This document shows, one piece after another, positions 34,798-43,698 of a stretch of DNA of 64,000 nucleotides. Source of the DNA: Ruminococcaceae bacterium UBA2854 (GTDB taxonomy: Bacteria; Bacillota; Clostridia; Oscillospirales; Acutalibacteraceae); contig DEFK01000024.1 of assembly GCA_002350765.1 (NCBI GenBank), forward strand, positions 14,075 to 78,074. The letters are read 5' to 3'. Positions within the stretch are counted from its first letter, which is position 1; each line of letters opens with the position of its first letter. A program made the position numbers and the translations under genes. The notes beneath the pieces were generated by a model that made no database searches, was not told the origin of the DNA, and worked only from the letters and a program-made list of their open reading frames with translations.

Positions 34798-36159
34798 TTA
34801 ATTGTAATTTTCCAATTCCTTATAAATCTCCAGGGCTTTTATCTTCAGCGAAACGCTTTCGTTTTCAATCGTTTCGTCAATAACCCTGTCAAGCAATATT
34901 TCGAGAATATCGCCGATAGCTTTTCCGTCGGTAATACCTAAATGGATTAAGTCGGAGCCGTTTATCTTTAAATCACGGATTTTATAACAATCGTTCCTTT
35001 TTATAATGTTATCAAACGACGTTTCGGTTAAATCAAGATTATTGAGCTTAGCTTCCCGCATATACTTTGACTGAGCTAAAATATCCGCCCTCTGAACCTT
35101 TAACAATCTTCTGAAATTCTCTTCCCCTATTTTATTAAGTACGTGTTTAATCTGCTTTTGACTGCCTGTAAACCTTACGTCATGATACTCAATAAGAGTA
35201 ACGGTATCCTCAATAAACTTTGTAGGATATTTCAGTCGTTTTAAAGCGGTTTTAGCGAGAACCGCGCCGAAATGATTGTGTCCCTTAAAATGGTCTATTC
35301 CGTTCGAGTCGGTTCTTAGCGCAAGCGGCTTACCGATATCGTGAAGCAGCATAACCATTCTTAATAGCTTATCAGGCTCGATATTAGCTACAGAGGCTGT
35401 TATATGACGCCACACGGTTTTATTATGGTGGGGATTATTCTGCGCGAAATCGAAGGTCGCTACAAGCTCGGGAATTAGTATCGCGATAATATCCTTATAT
35501 CGCCTTAGTATAAAGTTTACATTTTTACCGCATAATATACCGTTAAGCTCAGAAGCTATACGCTCCATAGAAATATTATTAAGAAGCTTTTTGTTGCGTA
35601 TAATCGAAATAGCGGTATTGCTCTCTATACTAAAGTTATATACAGACGCGAATCTTAATCCTCTTAAAATTCTTAAAGCGTCCTCGTTAAAGCGTTCGTC
35701 AGGATTACCGACACATCTAAGCGCCATATATTTTAAATCTGTCTGTCCGTTAAAAGGATCGACAAATCCCTTGCTTTCATTATACGCCATAGCGTTAATG
35801 GTAAAATCACGCCTTGATAAATCTCTTACTATATCGTTTGTAAATTCAACTTTGTCGGGATGACGGCAATCGTTATAATCGCCGTCTATCCTGTATGTAG
35901 TAATCTCGTAAACCTTTTTGTTTATAACAACGGCGATCGTACCGTGCTTTTCGCCGATAGAAATAATATGGAAGTTTTTAAAGCACTTCTTTATCTCGTC
36001 AGGTTTCGCGGGTGTAGTAATATCCCAGTCTTTCGGCTCGATACCCAAAATAGCGTCACGAACACAACCGCCTACAACATACGCGTCATAGCCGTTTTCC
36101 TCTAAGATATTGATAATGTAACGTACATCCTCGGGAAGCCTAATAGTCAATATTACCAC
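34798..36159 (-). CDS. cca: tRNA nucleotidyltransferase (CCA-adding) with HD domain
   Basis: Adds or repairs the 3' CCA end of tRNA. The class II head is clear: VVGGCVRDAILG near residue 28, then DWDITTPAKPDEI (DxD catalytic pair), RRDFTINAMAYN near residue 115 and ERFNEDALRILRGLRFAS near 157. An HD domain follows with LLHDIGKP near residue 272 and HFKGHNHFGA. Length is 453 residues. In Clostridia this form may be a full CCA enzyme; a split A-adding or CC-adding enzyme cannot be ruled out by eye. It stands alone, opposite to tadA. Confidence 0.92.
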   Translation of the reverse strand: MVILTIRLPEDVRYIINILEENGYDAYVVGGCVRDAILGIEPKDWDITTPAKPDEIKKCFKNFHIISIGEKHGTIAVVINKKVYEITTYRIDGDYNDCRHPDKVEFTNDIVRDLSRRDFTINAMAYNESKGFVDPFNGQTDLKYMALRCVGNPDERFNEDALRILRGLRFASVYNFSIESNTAISIIRNKKLLNNISMERIASELNGILCGKNVNFILRRYKDIIAILIPELVATFDFAQNNPHHNKTVWRHITASVANIEPDKLLRMVMLLHDIGKPLALRTDSNGIDHFKGHNHFGAVLAKTALKRLKYPTKFIEDTVTLIEYHDVRFTGSQKQIKHVLNKIGEENFRRLLKVQRADILAQSKYMREAKLNNLDLTETSFDNIIKRNDCYKIRDLKINGSDLIHLGITDGKAIGDILEILLDRVIDETIENESVSLKIKALEIYKELENYN

Positions 36160-36200
36160 CTTTTAAAATTATAGCATATATAATGGGATTTGAAAAGCTT

Positions 36201-36614
36201 TTATATATTTGAGAGATAATTTTTTATTAACTCGTTATTCTCCGCAGAAAGCCTTTTTAAATAAATAAAATATAAAACTTCAGCAACTATTATAGCGGAC
36301 GGAAGAATTACACCACTAAAGCCTTTTAAAACTATCGCCGCGATAAGACTCTCGAGAGCGAACACAAACAGTATTCCGAGCAATATTATAACATAATTAG
36401 AAGCTCTGAATCCTCCGTTAAGCTCATCTCCGCTTATCTTACCGTAAAAATACTGCGACATAAAAGCGGAATGCTTTCCGTAATCATCCTCGATAAACAA
36501 TACGATTTTATCGCCTTTTATTTCTCCCGATAATCTCTTGCCGCTTTGCAAATATTTATTTTTTAAATCCTTTTTAACAGTTGATGTAAAATCTTCATTT
36601 ACGGTAAAACGCAT
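36201..36614 (-). CDS. Small membrane protein of unknown function
   Basis: I do not recognise this 137-residue protein with confidence. The first 70 residues look like a short soluble beta-type domain (FTVNEDFTSTVKKDLKNKYL; GDKIVLFIEDDYGKHSAF), followed by two membrane segments at about 74-98 (YVIILLGILFVFALESLI) and 101-118. The layout faintly recalls YcxB-like proteins, but the order of parts differs. It starts 12 bases after the stop of the P-type ATPase gene and is likely coexpressed with it, so a role in ion transport or its control is possible. Confidence 0.6.
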   Translation of the reverse strand: MRFTVNEDFTSTVKKDLKNKYLQSGKRLSGEIKGDKIVLFIEDDYGKHSAFMSQYFYGKISGDELNGGFRASNYVIILLGILFVFALESLIAAIVLKGFSGVILPSAIIVAEVLYFIYLKRLSAENNELIKNYLSNI

Positions 36615-36626
36615 TTGGAAAACTCC

Positions 36627-38945
36627 TTACTTAATTCTGTTTATCCTACAGCTGAGAGTATAAACTATATTATATACTACGACAGATACCGCCGCAAGTA
36701 TAATTAAAAGCGTAAACGCAAACGGATTAAGAGGAACAATATTCAATAATCCTCTGAACACGTTTATACAAAACGCAAGACCTACGGTAATAAATATGAT
36801 TAAAGCGCATCTTAAAGCGTTAAGAGGTATAGACAGTCTGATTACCATCATAACGCCGACTAAAGACGTAAGTATAACCGCCATTGACGAAAATTGCTCG
36901 TAGCTGTAGTTATTACTAAAGAATATTAACGTAAATATGTTAAGAACAACCATAAGCGACGCGGGCCATGCTCTTATAATTACATTCTTTATAAACTTAC
37001 CCTGTATCCTGTTATGGTTAGGCTGTAGAGCCAGGACGAATGACGGGATACCGATTGTAAAAGCGCTTATAAGCGACATCTGTAAAGGCTGGAATGGATA
37101 GTTTATATTTACGATTACAAACGTCAGCGCCAGTATCATAGAGTAAATAGTCTTAACGATAAACAGAGAAGCGCTTCGCTGGATATTGTTTATAGAACGC
37201 CTGCCCTCGGCTACAACCTTCGGCATAGAAGCGAAATCATCGTCAGCTAAAACAAGCTGAGAAATATTCTTCGCCGCGTCCGAGCCCGATGCTATAGCAA
37301 CGCTGCAATCAGCTTCTTTAAGAGCTAAAACGTCGTTAACGCCGTCGCCTGTCATCGCGACAGTATGACCGTTTTTCTTTAACGCTTCTACAAATTTCTT
37401 TTTCTGCTGAGGCGTAACGCGTCCGAATACGACGTTTTCCTCAATCGCTTTATCCAGTTCCTCGTCGGACGTGATTTTCGATACATCAACGGCGTTATGA
37501 GCGTCGGGTACTCCTACAGACTGAGCTATTCTCATAACGGTTTTATCATTATCGCCCGATATAATTTTAAGCTTTACGCCCTGGTCGTTAAAGAATTTTA
37601 TAGTTTCGTCGGCGTTATCTCTTACTTTATCCTTAATAAGAATAAGCGCCAGCGGTTTAATATTTTCAGGTAAGGTTTCATTATCCTCGAATTCAGATTC
37701 GCTTACGCCTAATGAAATAACCCTCAGAGTATCGTCAATTTTAGAAATCTTATCGAATAATTCCTTTTCGGAATTATCATAAATACACTCCGCAGCTCCG
37801 ATAATGTAGGATTTATTGTCGGACAGTCTTGCTCCCGACCACTTTTTCTCGGAGGAAAAAGGAATTACATCTTTAGCCTCAATAGCGCCGCAATCAATAT
37901 AATCATTAATAGCGTTAATGGTAGAGTTATTGTCGATTGACGACTCTGCTAAGGATTTTAATATTTTATTTATGTATTCTTTATCATTATTAAAACAGTC
38001 GATTTCAACTACTTCGAGATCACCTGTAGTAATCGTACCTGTTTTATCAAGACACAATACATCAACTCTAGCGAGAGTTTCTATACAGAACAACTGCTGT
38101 ACAAGCACATTCTGACGCGATAGTCTTATTACCGATACCGCGAGAACGGTACTTGTCAGAAGAATCAATCCTTCGGGTATCATTCCTATAAGCGCGGCTA
38201 CAATAGTAATAATAGTTTTATTAAACGCTTCGTGATTAAAACAATACTGATTTATAAACAGCGCTATCCCTACAGGGAAAATCGCTATTGTACAGAATCT
38301 TATTATTTTATTAAGCGTGTACATAATTTCGGAATTAATCTTTTTATGATATGTAGCTTCCTGCTGGATTCTCGAAGCGTAGCTATTCTCGCCTACATTA
38401 ATAACCTTTGCGTACACAGTGCCTGCTGATATAAAGCTTCCCGATAACAGCTTATCGCCTATATTCTTTTCAATACGGTCGCTCTCACCTGTCAGCAGGC
38501 TTTCGTTCACGAAACAGAATCCGTCAATAATCTCACAGTCACAGGGAATTTGTAAACCTGATTTCAGAATTATTACGTCATCCTTTACGATTTCGTTCAT
38601 ATTGATATTTCGTATCTCGCCGTTTCTTACGACATCAATATTTGTAGACACAACTATAGAAAGCTTATCAACAGCTCTTTTGGAACGAATCTCCTGAACT
38701 ATTCCGATAATAACATTACAAACTACCACGCCGACAAAAAGCATATTTTTATACGAGCCGACTAAAAGCAATAACAGCAATAAAAATAAGTTTAAGAAGT
38801 TAAATAATGTTAATGTATTATCAGCGATAATCCTTTTTATAGTTTTCGATTTAGAATCGCTTTCTTTATTAACAAGCCCTTCGCTTATTCTTTTTTCTAC
38901 TTCATCGTCCGAAAGAGAAAGATTAATAATGTTTTCGTTAAGCAT
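36627..38945 (-). CDS. Cation-transporting P-type ATPase (CtpE-like)
   Basis: A 772-residue P-type ATPase. The phosphorylation site is LDKTGTITTG with Asp near residue 298; the actuator loop has ESLLTGESDR near 150; the hinge has AMTGDGVNDVLALKEAD near 535. Membrane helix 4 carries PEGLILLTS instead of the CPC/SPC of heavy-metal pumps, and there is no N-terminal metal-binding domain, so it belongs with P2/CtpE-type pumps. Mycobacterial CtpE, with a similar PEGL motif, moves calcium. The ion here is not certain. The cluster with a small membrane protein is compact. Confidence 0.87.
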   Translation of the reverse strand: MLNENIINLSLSDDEVEKRISEGLVNKESDSKSKTIKRIIADNTLTLFNFLNLFLLLLLLLVGSYKNMLFVGVVVCNVIIGIVQEIRSKRAVDKLSIVVSTNIDVVRNGEIRNINMNEIVKDDVIILKSGLQIPCDCEIIDGFCFVNESLLTGESDRIEKNIGDKLLSGSFISAGTVYAKVINVGENSYASRIQQEATYHKKINSEIMYTLNKIIRFCTIAIFPVGIALFINQYCFNHEAFNKTIITIVAALIGMIPEGLILLTSTVLAVSVIRLSRQNVLVQQLFCIETLARVDVLCLDKTGTITTGDLEVVEIDCFNNDKEYINKILKSLAESSIDNNSTINAINDYIDCGAIEAKDVIPFSSEKKWSGARLSDNKSYIIGAAECIYDNSEKELFDKISKIDDTLRVISLGVSESEFEDNETLPENIKPLALILIKDKVRDNADETIKFFNDQGVKLKIISGDNDKTVMRIAQSVGVPDAHNAVDVSKITSDEELDKAIEENVVFGRVTPQQKKKFVEALKKNGHTVAMTGDGVNDVLALKEADCSVAIASGSDAAKNISQLVLADDDFASMPKVVAEGRRSINNIQRSASLFIVKTIYSMILALTFVIVNINYPFQPLQMSLISAFTIGIPSFVLALQPNHNRIQGKFIKNVIIRAWPASLMVVLNIFTLIFFSNNYSYEQFSSMAVILTSLVGVMMVIRLSIPLNALRCALIIFITVGLAFCINVFRGLLNIVPLNPFAFTLLIILAAVSVVVYNIVYTLSCRINRIK

Positions 38946-39120
38946 TTATTCAATTTCCTTTCCGTACTAATACATTTATTAAAATATATGGTAAATCCGT
39001 TTTATTTACTGTATTTTAAAAGCTATTCATAACAAATATTTTTCTTGATTTCTTATTACCATAATATTATACACTATTTTTTCAAAAAATAATAGTACCA
39101 AATAAAAAGGAGGTGAACAA

Positions 39121-40125
39121 ATGTCAAAAAATGTAAAAAACAGAATTATGCCAACAATTCTTGTTATTATTTTTTCCGTATTAATTTGTATAATTCCGGT
39201 ATCCGCGAAAACTAAAGAGGTAATTATTGGCGGCGAGCCTTTCGGGTTAAAGCTATACTGCAAGGGTGTTATGATAACGAATTTCGAGAGTTTTATATCA
39301 GACGGAGTAAAAGTATGTCCCGCAAAGAAATCGGGACTTAGAATAAACGATATAATATTAAAAGCTGATAATAAGGAAGTAAATACTAACGAAAGGCTTA
39401 TTAATATTATAAAAAACTCAAAGTGTAAACCTGTTAAACTAACGATATTAAGAAATAATAAAAACTTATGTATTGAAGTAAAACCAGCTCATAATTCTAA
39501 AAAGGAATATTATATTGGAGTTTGGGTTCGAGACAGCTGCGCGGGTATAGGAACAATAAGCTATTATAACCCCGATAATAAAACCTACGGAGCGCTTGGT
39601 CACGGAATATGCGATATAGATACGGGAGCGATAATGCCGAGCACTAAGGGTGATGTTTTAAAAGCGGATATTACCAATATAGAAAAGAGCAGTAACAATA
39701 ATATAGGAAGTCTTTGCGGCTACTTTACCGAAAAAGAAATCGGCGATATAAAAATAAACTCCCCTCTCGGACTTTACGGAAGTACAAAATGCGTTATAAA
39801 AAAACTCGGTAGAATAACAGTAGCCGAGAAGTCAAAATTAAAAAAAGGTAACGCGAAAATCCTGACTACAATTAACGGAACAGAGCCGAAATATTATAAC
39901 GTCGAAATTACGGATATTTGTAATTATTATAAGAATTCAAACCGAAATTTCGTGATAAAAATAACGGATAAAAGGCTTTTAAGTAAAACAGGCGGAATCG
40001 TTCAGGGTATGAGCGGAAGTCCGATTATACAGGACAACAAATTCACGGGAGCGCTTACACATGTATTTTTAGAGGATTGCAAAAAGGGTTACTGTGTTTT
40101 AGCTGAGAATATGGTCAATAATTAA
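39121..40125 (+). CDS. spoIVB: SpoIVB peptidase
   Basis: A serine peptidase secreted from the forespore that starts sigma-K activation by cutting SpoIVFA. It has an N-terminal hydrophobic segment at about 11-29, a PDZ domain (about 60-120: AKKSGLRINDIILKADNKEV) and the SpoIVB domain with His161 in GALGHGICD and the Ser of QGMSGSPIIQDNK near residue 298. At 334 residues it is shorter than the 426 of B. subtilis. A good AGGAGGTG lies 5 bases upstream. A CATAATA at 39060-39066 could be a forespore-type -10 box, but I see no matching -35. spo0A follows, the conserved order. Confidence 0.94.
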   Translation: MSKNVKNRIMPTILVIIFSVLICIIPVSAKTKEVIIGGEPFGLKLYCKGVMITNFESFISDGVKVCPAKKSGLRINDIILKADNKEVNTNERLINIIKNSKCKPVKLTILRNNKNLCIEVKPAHNSKKEYYIGVWVRDSCAGIGTISYYNPDNKTYGALGHGICDIDTGAIMPSTKGDVLKADITNIEKSSNNNIGSLCGYFTEKEIGDIKINSPLGLYGSTKCVIKKLGRITVAEKSKLKKGNAKILTTINGTEPKYYNVEITDICNYYKNSNRNFVIKITDKRLLSKTGGIVQGMSGSPIIQDNKFTGALTHVFLEDCKKGYCVLAENMVNN

Positions 40126-40148
40126 ACGTCCGCCTTCGGGCGGACTAC
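40122..40148 (+). other. GC-rich hairpin after spoIVB
   Basis: GTCCGCC-TTCG-GGCGGAC, a very stable UUCG tetraloop hairpin right after the spoIVB stop. No T-run follows, so it may act as an mRNA 3'-end stabiliser or a weak terminator. Confidence 0.55.
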
Positions 40149-40154
40149 ATAAAA

Positions 40155-40174
40155 TGTCGATATATAGTGTCGTA
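40155..40174 (+). promoter_or_regulatory. Possible pair of 0A boxes upstream of spo0A
   Basis: TGTCGAT at 40155 and TGTCGTA at 40168 each match six of seven bases of the Spo0A site TGTCGAA and are spaced 13 bases start to start. They lie about 90 bases before the promoter. Autoregulation by Spo0A is plausible but not shown. Confidence 0.4.
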
Positions 40175-40260
40175 ATTAGAAATTTAATACAATATATTGT
40201 AGTTTTATATAATATAATACACCTGCAAAAAATATTTTTAAAAAAGTTTTTTGGAAACTA

Positions 40261-40289
40261 TTGCCAATTTTGCCAACTTATGGTAGTAT
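40261..40289 (+). promoter_or_regulatory. Promoter of spo0A
   Basis: TTGCCA, 17 bases, TAGTAT, 36 bases before the start codon. TTGCCAA is repeated within the spacer (40261 and 40270). GGAGG lies 8 bases before the ATG. Confidence 0.6.
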
Positions 40290-40325
40290 TAATTCGTAAA
40301 ACAAAATCTTACGGAGGTAATTAAT

Positions 40326-41093
40326 ATGAATGATAGTTTAAAGGTGATTATTACAGAGGATAAAAATACGCTGTCCGCGGAGAATTTAAGCGTGTTCGAG
40401 GAGTATAATATCTCTCCCCTGTTTTGTACGAAGGATGGCGAGGAGCTTTTGTTAAAGATAATCAGCGAAGAGCCTGACGCTGTAATAATGGATTTATTTA
40501 TGACAAGATTGGACGCGCTCGGAGTTATGCGTGAGGTTAAGAAAAAGGATATTAATGAACCGCTTATGATTGTTGCGGCGTCGTTCTCAAGCGAAGCGTT
40601 GGAGAGGGAAATTATGAACGGAGGCGCGAGCTATTACGCCTTAAAGCCGTATAATTTAGACGCGATTTGCGAGGATATTGTAACTTTACTTGATAAATCT
40701 AAAGATAATTACAATTCAAGAAGATTCTTCGACGCTTTCGGTATCGAGGTTAAGGTAACTGAAATACTGCACGAGATCGGCGTACCGGCGCATATTAAGG
40801 GATATAACTATCTTAGAGATTCTATTATAATGTCTATAGAAAATCCCGATATTATTAACGCTGTAACAAAGCAGCTTTATCCCGGGGTAGCGAAGAAGTA
40901 CGAAACGACCTCATCGAGAGTAGAAAGAGCTATCCGCCACGCTATAGAGGTAGCCTGGGACAGAGGCGATGTAGATGTACTTAATTCTTATTTCGGTTAT
41001 ACAATACATAACGACAGAGGAAAGCCTACAAACAGCGAGTTTATCGCTATGATAGCTGATAAGCTCAGACTACAGATTAAAAACGCAAGCTAA
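40326..41093 (+). CDS. spo0A: Sporulation master regulator Spo0A
   Basis: Response regulator that commits the cell to sporulation when phosphorylated. The receiver domain has acidic residues ED at 11-12 and the phosphorylation site Asp56 in VIMDLFMTRLDALGVM, with VAASFS and the conserved Lys in YYALKPYN. The C-terminal Spo0A DNA-binding domain (about 140-255) has EILHEIGVPAHIKGYNYLR, SRVERAIRHAIEVAWDRG and FGYTIHNDRGKPTNSEFIA, almost invariant in spore formers. Length is 255 residues. It follows spoIVB, as in most endospore formers. Confidence 0.97.
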   Translation: MNDSLKVIITEDKNTLSAENLSVFEEYNISPLFCTKDGEELLLKIISEEPDAVIMDLFMTRLDALGVMREVKKKDINEPLMIVAASFSSEALEREIMNGGASYYALKPYNLDAICEDIVTLLDKSKDNYNSRRFFDAFGIEVKVTEILHEIGVPAHIKGYNYLRDSIIMSIENPDIINAVTKQLYPGVAKKYETTSSRVERAIRHAIEVAWDRGDVDVLNSYFGYTIHNDRGKPTNSEFIAMIADKLRLQIKNAS

Positions 41094-41109
41094 TCTGCCT
41101 TATATATTT

Positions 41110-41143
41110 AAAGAACCCGCTCTTTAATTAGGACGGGTTCTTT
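41110..41143 (+). terminator. Intrinsic terminator after spo0A
   Basis: AAAGAACCCG pairs with CGGGTTCTTT around a 14-base loop, then TACTTATTC. It lies just past the spo0A stop. Confidence 0.75.
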
Positions 41144-41193
41144 ACTTATTCTATTATTTATGATAAAATTTTTATGAAATAGGGTGAGTAATT

Positions 41194-43656
41194 ATGACAA
41201 AAGAAAAATTCAATATAACTGGAATGAGCTGTTCAGCATGTTCAGCGGCAGTACAAAGAGCTGTAAGTAAGCTCGACGGCGTACAAACAGCCGACGTCAA
41301 TCTGCTTACAAATTCTATGGAAGCGGAATATGACGAAACTAAGCTTAATAATAAAGCCATAATCAGCGCTGTTAAAAAAGCGGGTTATGGCGCGAGCTTG
41401 TATGTCCGAAACGACGAACAGTATAACGATAACAGCAATGCGGTTAAAAAGAGATTGATACTTTCTATCATATTCTTAATACCGCTTATGTTCGTTTCAA
41501 TGAGCCATATGGTAGGTATTCATATTTCATTATTAGAAAATATGACTATACTTGGAATAGCTGAACTTATATTCTTAATTCCAATTTTAATTCTTAATAG
41601 GAAATATTTTATCGGAGGTTTCAAATCTCTGTTTAAGCTTCACCCTAATATGGACGCGCTTATAGCGCTGGGCGCGAGCGTTTCGATACTGTACAGCCTT
41701 TATGTTTTTTCTGTTACATTAAATATGAGCGTTATGGAAGCGGGAAAACACGCTTTACATTATTATTTTGAGTCGGCGGGAATGATACTTACCTTTATTA
41801 CGATCGGCAAATATCTCGAAAGTAAAAGCAAAAGTAAGACTTCCTCCGCTATCAGCAAGCTTGTTAAGCTTACACCTAAAACCGCTATTATTGAAAAAGA
41901 CGGTAAGGAATTAGAAACAGCGACAAGCGAGATAATAAGCGGAGATACAGTTATTATAAAAAACGGAATGTCTATACCTGTTGACGGTGAAATTATAAGC
42001 GGAAGCTGTAGTATTGACGAAAGCGCCATAACAGGCGAAAGTATTCCCGTAGATAAAACAGTCGGCGCCGAGGTCACGGGCGGTACTGTTGTTACCTCGG
42101 GATATATAAAGATTAAAGCAACTAATACAGGCGAAAATACTACGCTTTCTAAAATTATAAAGCTCGTAGAGAACGCTACAACCTCAAAAGCGCCTATAGC
42201 GAGAATCGCCGATAAGGTTGCGGGAGTATTCGTACCCGCGGTAATAGCTATAGCGGTTATCACTACTATAATATGGCTTTTAGTTGGTCAGGATGTCGGG
42301 AAATCGATCTCGTTCGGAATAGCTGTGCTTGTTATATCCTGTCCGTGCGCGCTAGGTCTCGCTACTCCTACGGCTATTATGGTCGGTACTGGTAAGGCCG
42401 CTCAATACGGAATTCTAATCAAATCAGCCGAAGCGCTTGAAACCGCTAATAAAGTAAAAACTGTTATTCTCGATAAAACCGGTACAATTACAAAAGGCGA
42501 GCCTAAGGTTACGGATATTATAGAATACTCGGATAACCTTATTCAAATCGCCTATTCGCTGGAAAATAATTCCGAGCATCCGCTTGCTAAGGCTGTTATA
42601 GAATACGCTAAGGAGAATAATATTAAGTTGTCAGAAGCTGAAGGCTTTAAATCATATACAGGCTTCGGAATATCCGCGGAAATCAATTCAAAAACATATT
42701 ATTCAGGTAACTACAGCTTTATAAAAGAATTAGGGATTCCTTTCGATAATAATTCTATTACGGAATTATACAACAGCGGTAAAACTCCCTTGTTTTTCGC
42801 TGATGAAGAAAAGGTTATCGGAATAATCGCCGTAGCGGATACTATAAAAGAGACAAGCGCCGAGGCTATAGAACAGCTAAGAGCGATAGAAGTCGAGTCA
42901 GTTATGCTTACGGGCGATAATAAACAGACAGCGAACTCAATCCAAAAAGCGGCGAAAATCAAAACGGCTTACGCCGGAGTATTACCTCAGCAAAAAGAGC
43001 AGATAGTTAGAAAATATCAGAAAACTGGAGTTACAGCGATGGTCGGCGACGGTATAAACGACTCCCCTGCCCTCGTAACGGCTGATGTCGGAATAGCTAT
43101 CGGTGCGGGAACGGATATCGCGATCGACTCGGCTGATATTGTCCTTATGAAAAGTGACTTAAAGGACGTTGTTACTACTATTCAGCTAAGCCGCGCAGTG
43201 CTCAGAAATATTAAAGAAAACCTGTTCTGGGCGTTTATTTACAATATAATATGTATTCCTCTTGCGGCGGGAGCTTTTTATAATCTCCTTGGCTGGCAGC
43301 TTGAGCCGATGTTCGGAACTATCGCTATGAGTTTAAGCTCGATATGCGTAGTATCAAACGCGCTTAGGTTAAGAATGTTTAAGCCTAAGAATATACTTGT
43401 TGATAAAAACGAAATCACCGAGTATAAAACTATAGTTCCCGACATCAACGAAATAAATACAAAGGTCGTTAAAATCGAGGGTATGATGTGTGAGCATTGT
43501 GTCGCGAGGGTTAAAAACGCGCTGGAAAATATTAGCGATAAACCCGTTACCGTTACTCTAAGCGATAACAGCGCGGTTGTTGATGAGGCTTTAGATGATA
43601 AAGAAATAAAAGAAGCTATTACTAAAGCGGGATATAAAGTTATAGAAATCCATTAA
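41194..43656 (+). CDS. copA: Copper-transporting P1B-type ATPase with N- and C-terminal HMA domains
   Basis: Exports Cu(I) from the cytoplasm. An N-terminal heavy-metal domain has GMSCSACS (Cys13, Cys16). The transport motif CPC (383-385) lies in SCPCALGLATPTA, the phosphorylation Asp is at about 427 in DKTGTITKGEP, and the HP dipeptide in NSEHPLAKA follows; MVGDGINDSPAL is the hinge motif. Unusually, a second heavy-metal domain with GMMCEHC (Cys766, Cys769) is fused at the C-terminus, resembling a CopZ chaperone. No CopY/CsoR-type gene is next to it and I see no copper operator upstream. Length is 820 residues. Confidence 0.94.
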   Translation: MTKEKFNITGMSCSACSAAVQRAVSKLDGVQTADVNLLTNSMEAEYDETKLNNKAIISAVKKAGYGASLYVRNDEQYNDNSNAVKKRLILSIIFLIPLMFVSMSHMVGIHISLLENMTILGIAELIFLIPILILNRKYFIGGFKSLFKLHPNMDALIALGASVSILYSLYVFSVTLNMSVMEAGKHALHYYFESAGMILTFITIGKYLESKSKSKTSSAISKLVKLTPKTAIIEKDGKELETATSEIISGDTVIIKNGMSIPVDGEIISGSCSIDESAITGESIPVDKTVGAEVTGGTVVTSGYIKIKATNTGENTTLSKIIKLVENATTSKAPIARIADKVAGVFVPAVIAIAVITTIIWLLVGQDVGKSISFGIAVLVISCPCALGLATPTAIMVGTGKAAQYGILIKSAEALETANKVKTVILDKTGTITKGEPKVTDIIEYSDNLIQIAYSLENNSEHPLAKAVIEYAKENNIKLSEAEGFKSYTGFGISAEINSKTYYSGNYSFIKELGIPFDNNSITELYNSGKTPLFFADEEKVIGIIAVADTIKETSAEAIEQLRAIEVESVMLTGDNKQTANSIQKAAKIKTAYAGVLPQQKEQIVRKYQKTGVTAMVGDGINDSPALVTADVGIAIGAGTDIAIDSADIVLMKSDLKDVVTTIQLSRAVLRNIKENLFWAFIYNIICIPLAAGAFYNLLGWQLEPMFGTIAMSLSSICVVSNALRLRMFKPKNILVDKNEITEYKTIVPDINEINTKVVKIEGMMCEHCVARVKNALENISDKPVTVTLSDNSAVVDEALDDKEIKEAITKAGYKVIEIH

Positions 43657-43687
43657 AAAATTCGGCTCGTTATTGAGCCGAATTTTT
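43656..43687. terminator. Bidirectional terminator between copA and purD
   Basis: AAAAATTCGGCTC pairs with GAGCCGAATTTTT around a 6-base loop; A and T runs on both sides let it end transcription from copA (+) and from the purine operon (-). Confidence 0.9.
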
Positions 43688-43698
43688 CTTATGTTTAA

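Noticed and set aside
40122..40148. Strong intrinsic terminator after spoIVB
   Set aside because: The UUCG hairpin is stable but no T-run follows, so I list it only as a hairpin.
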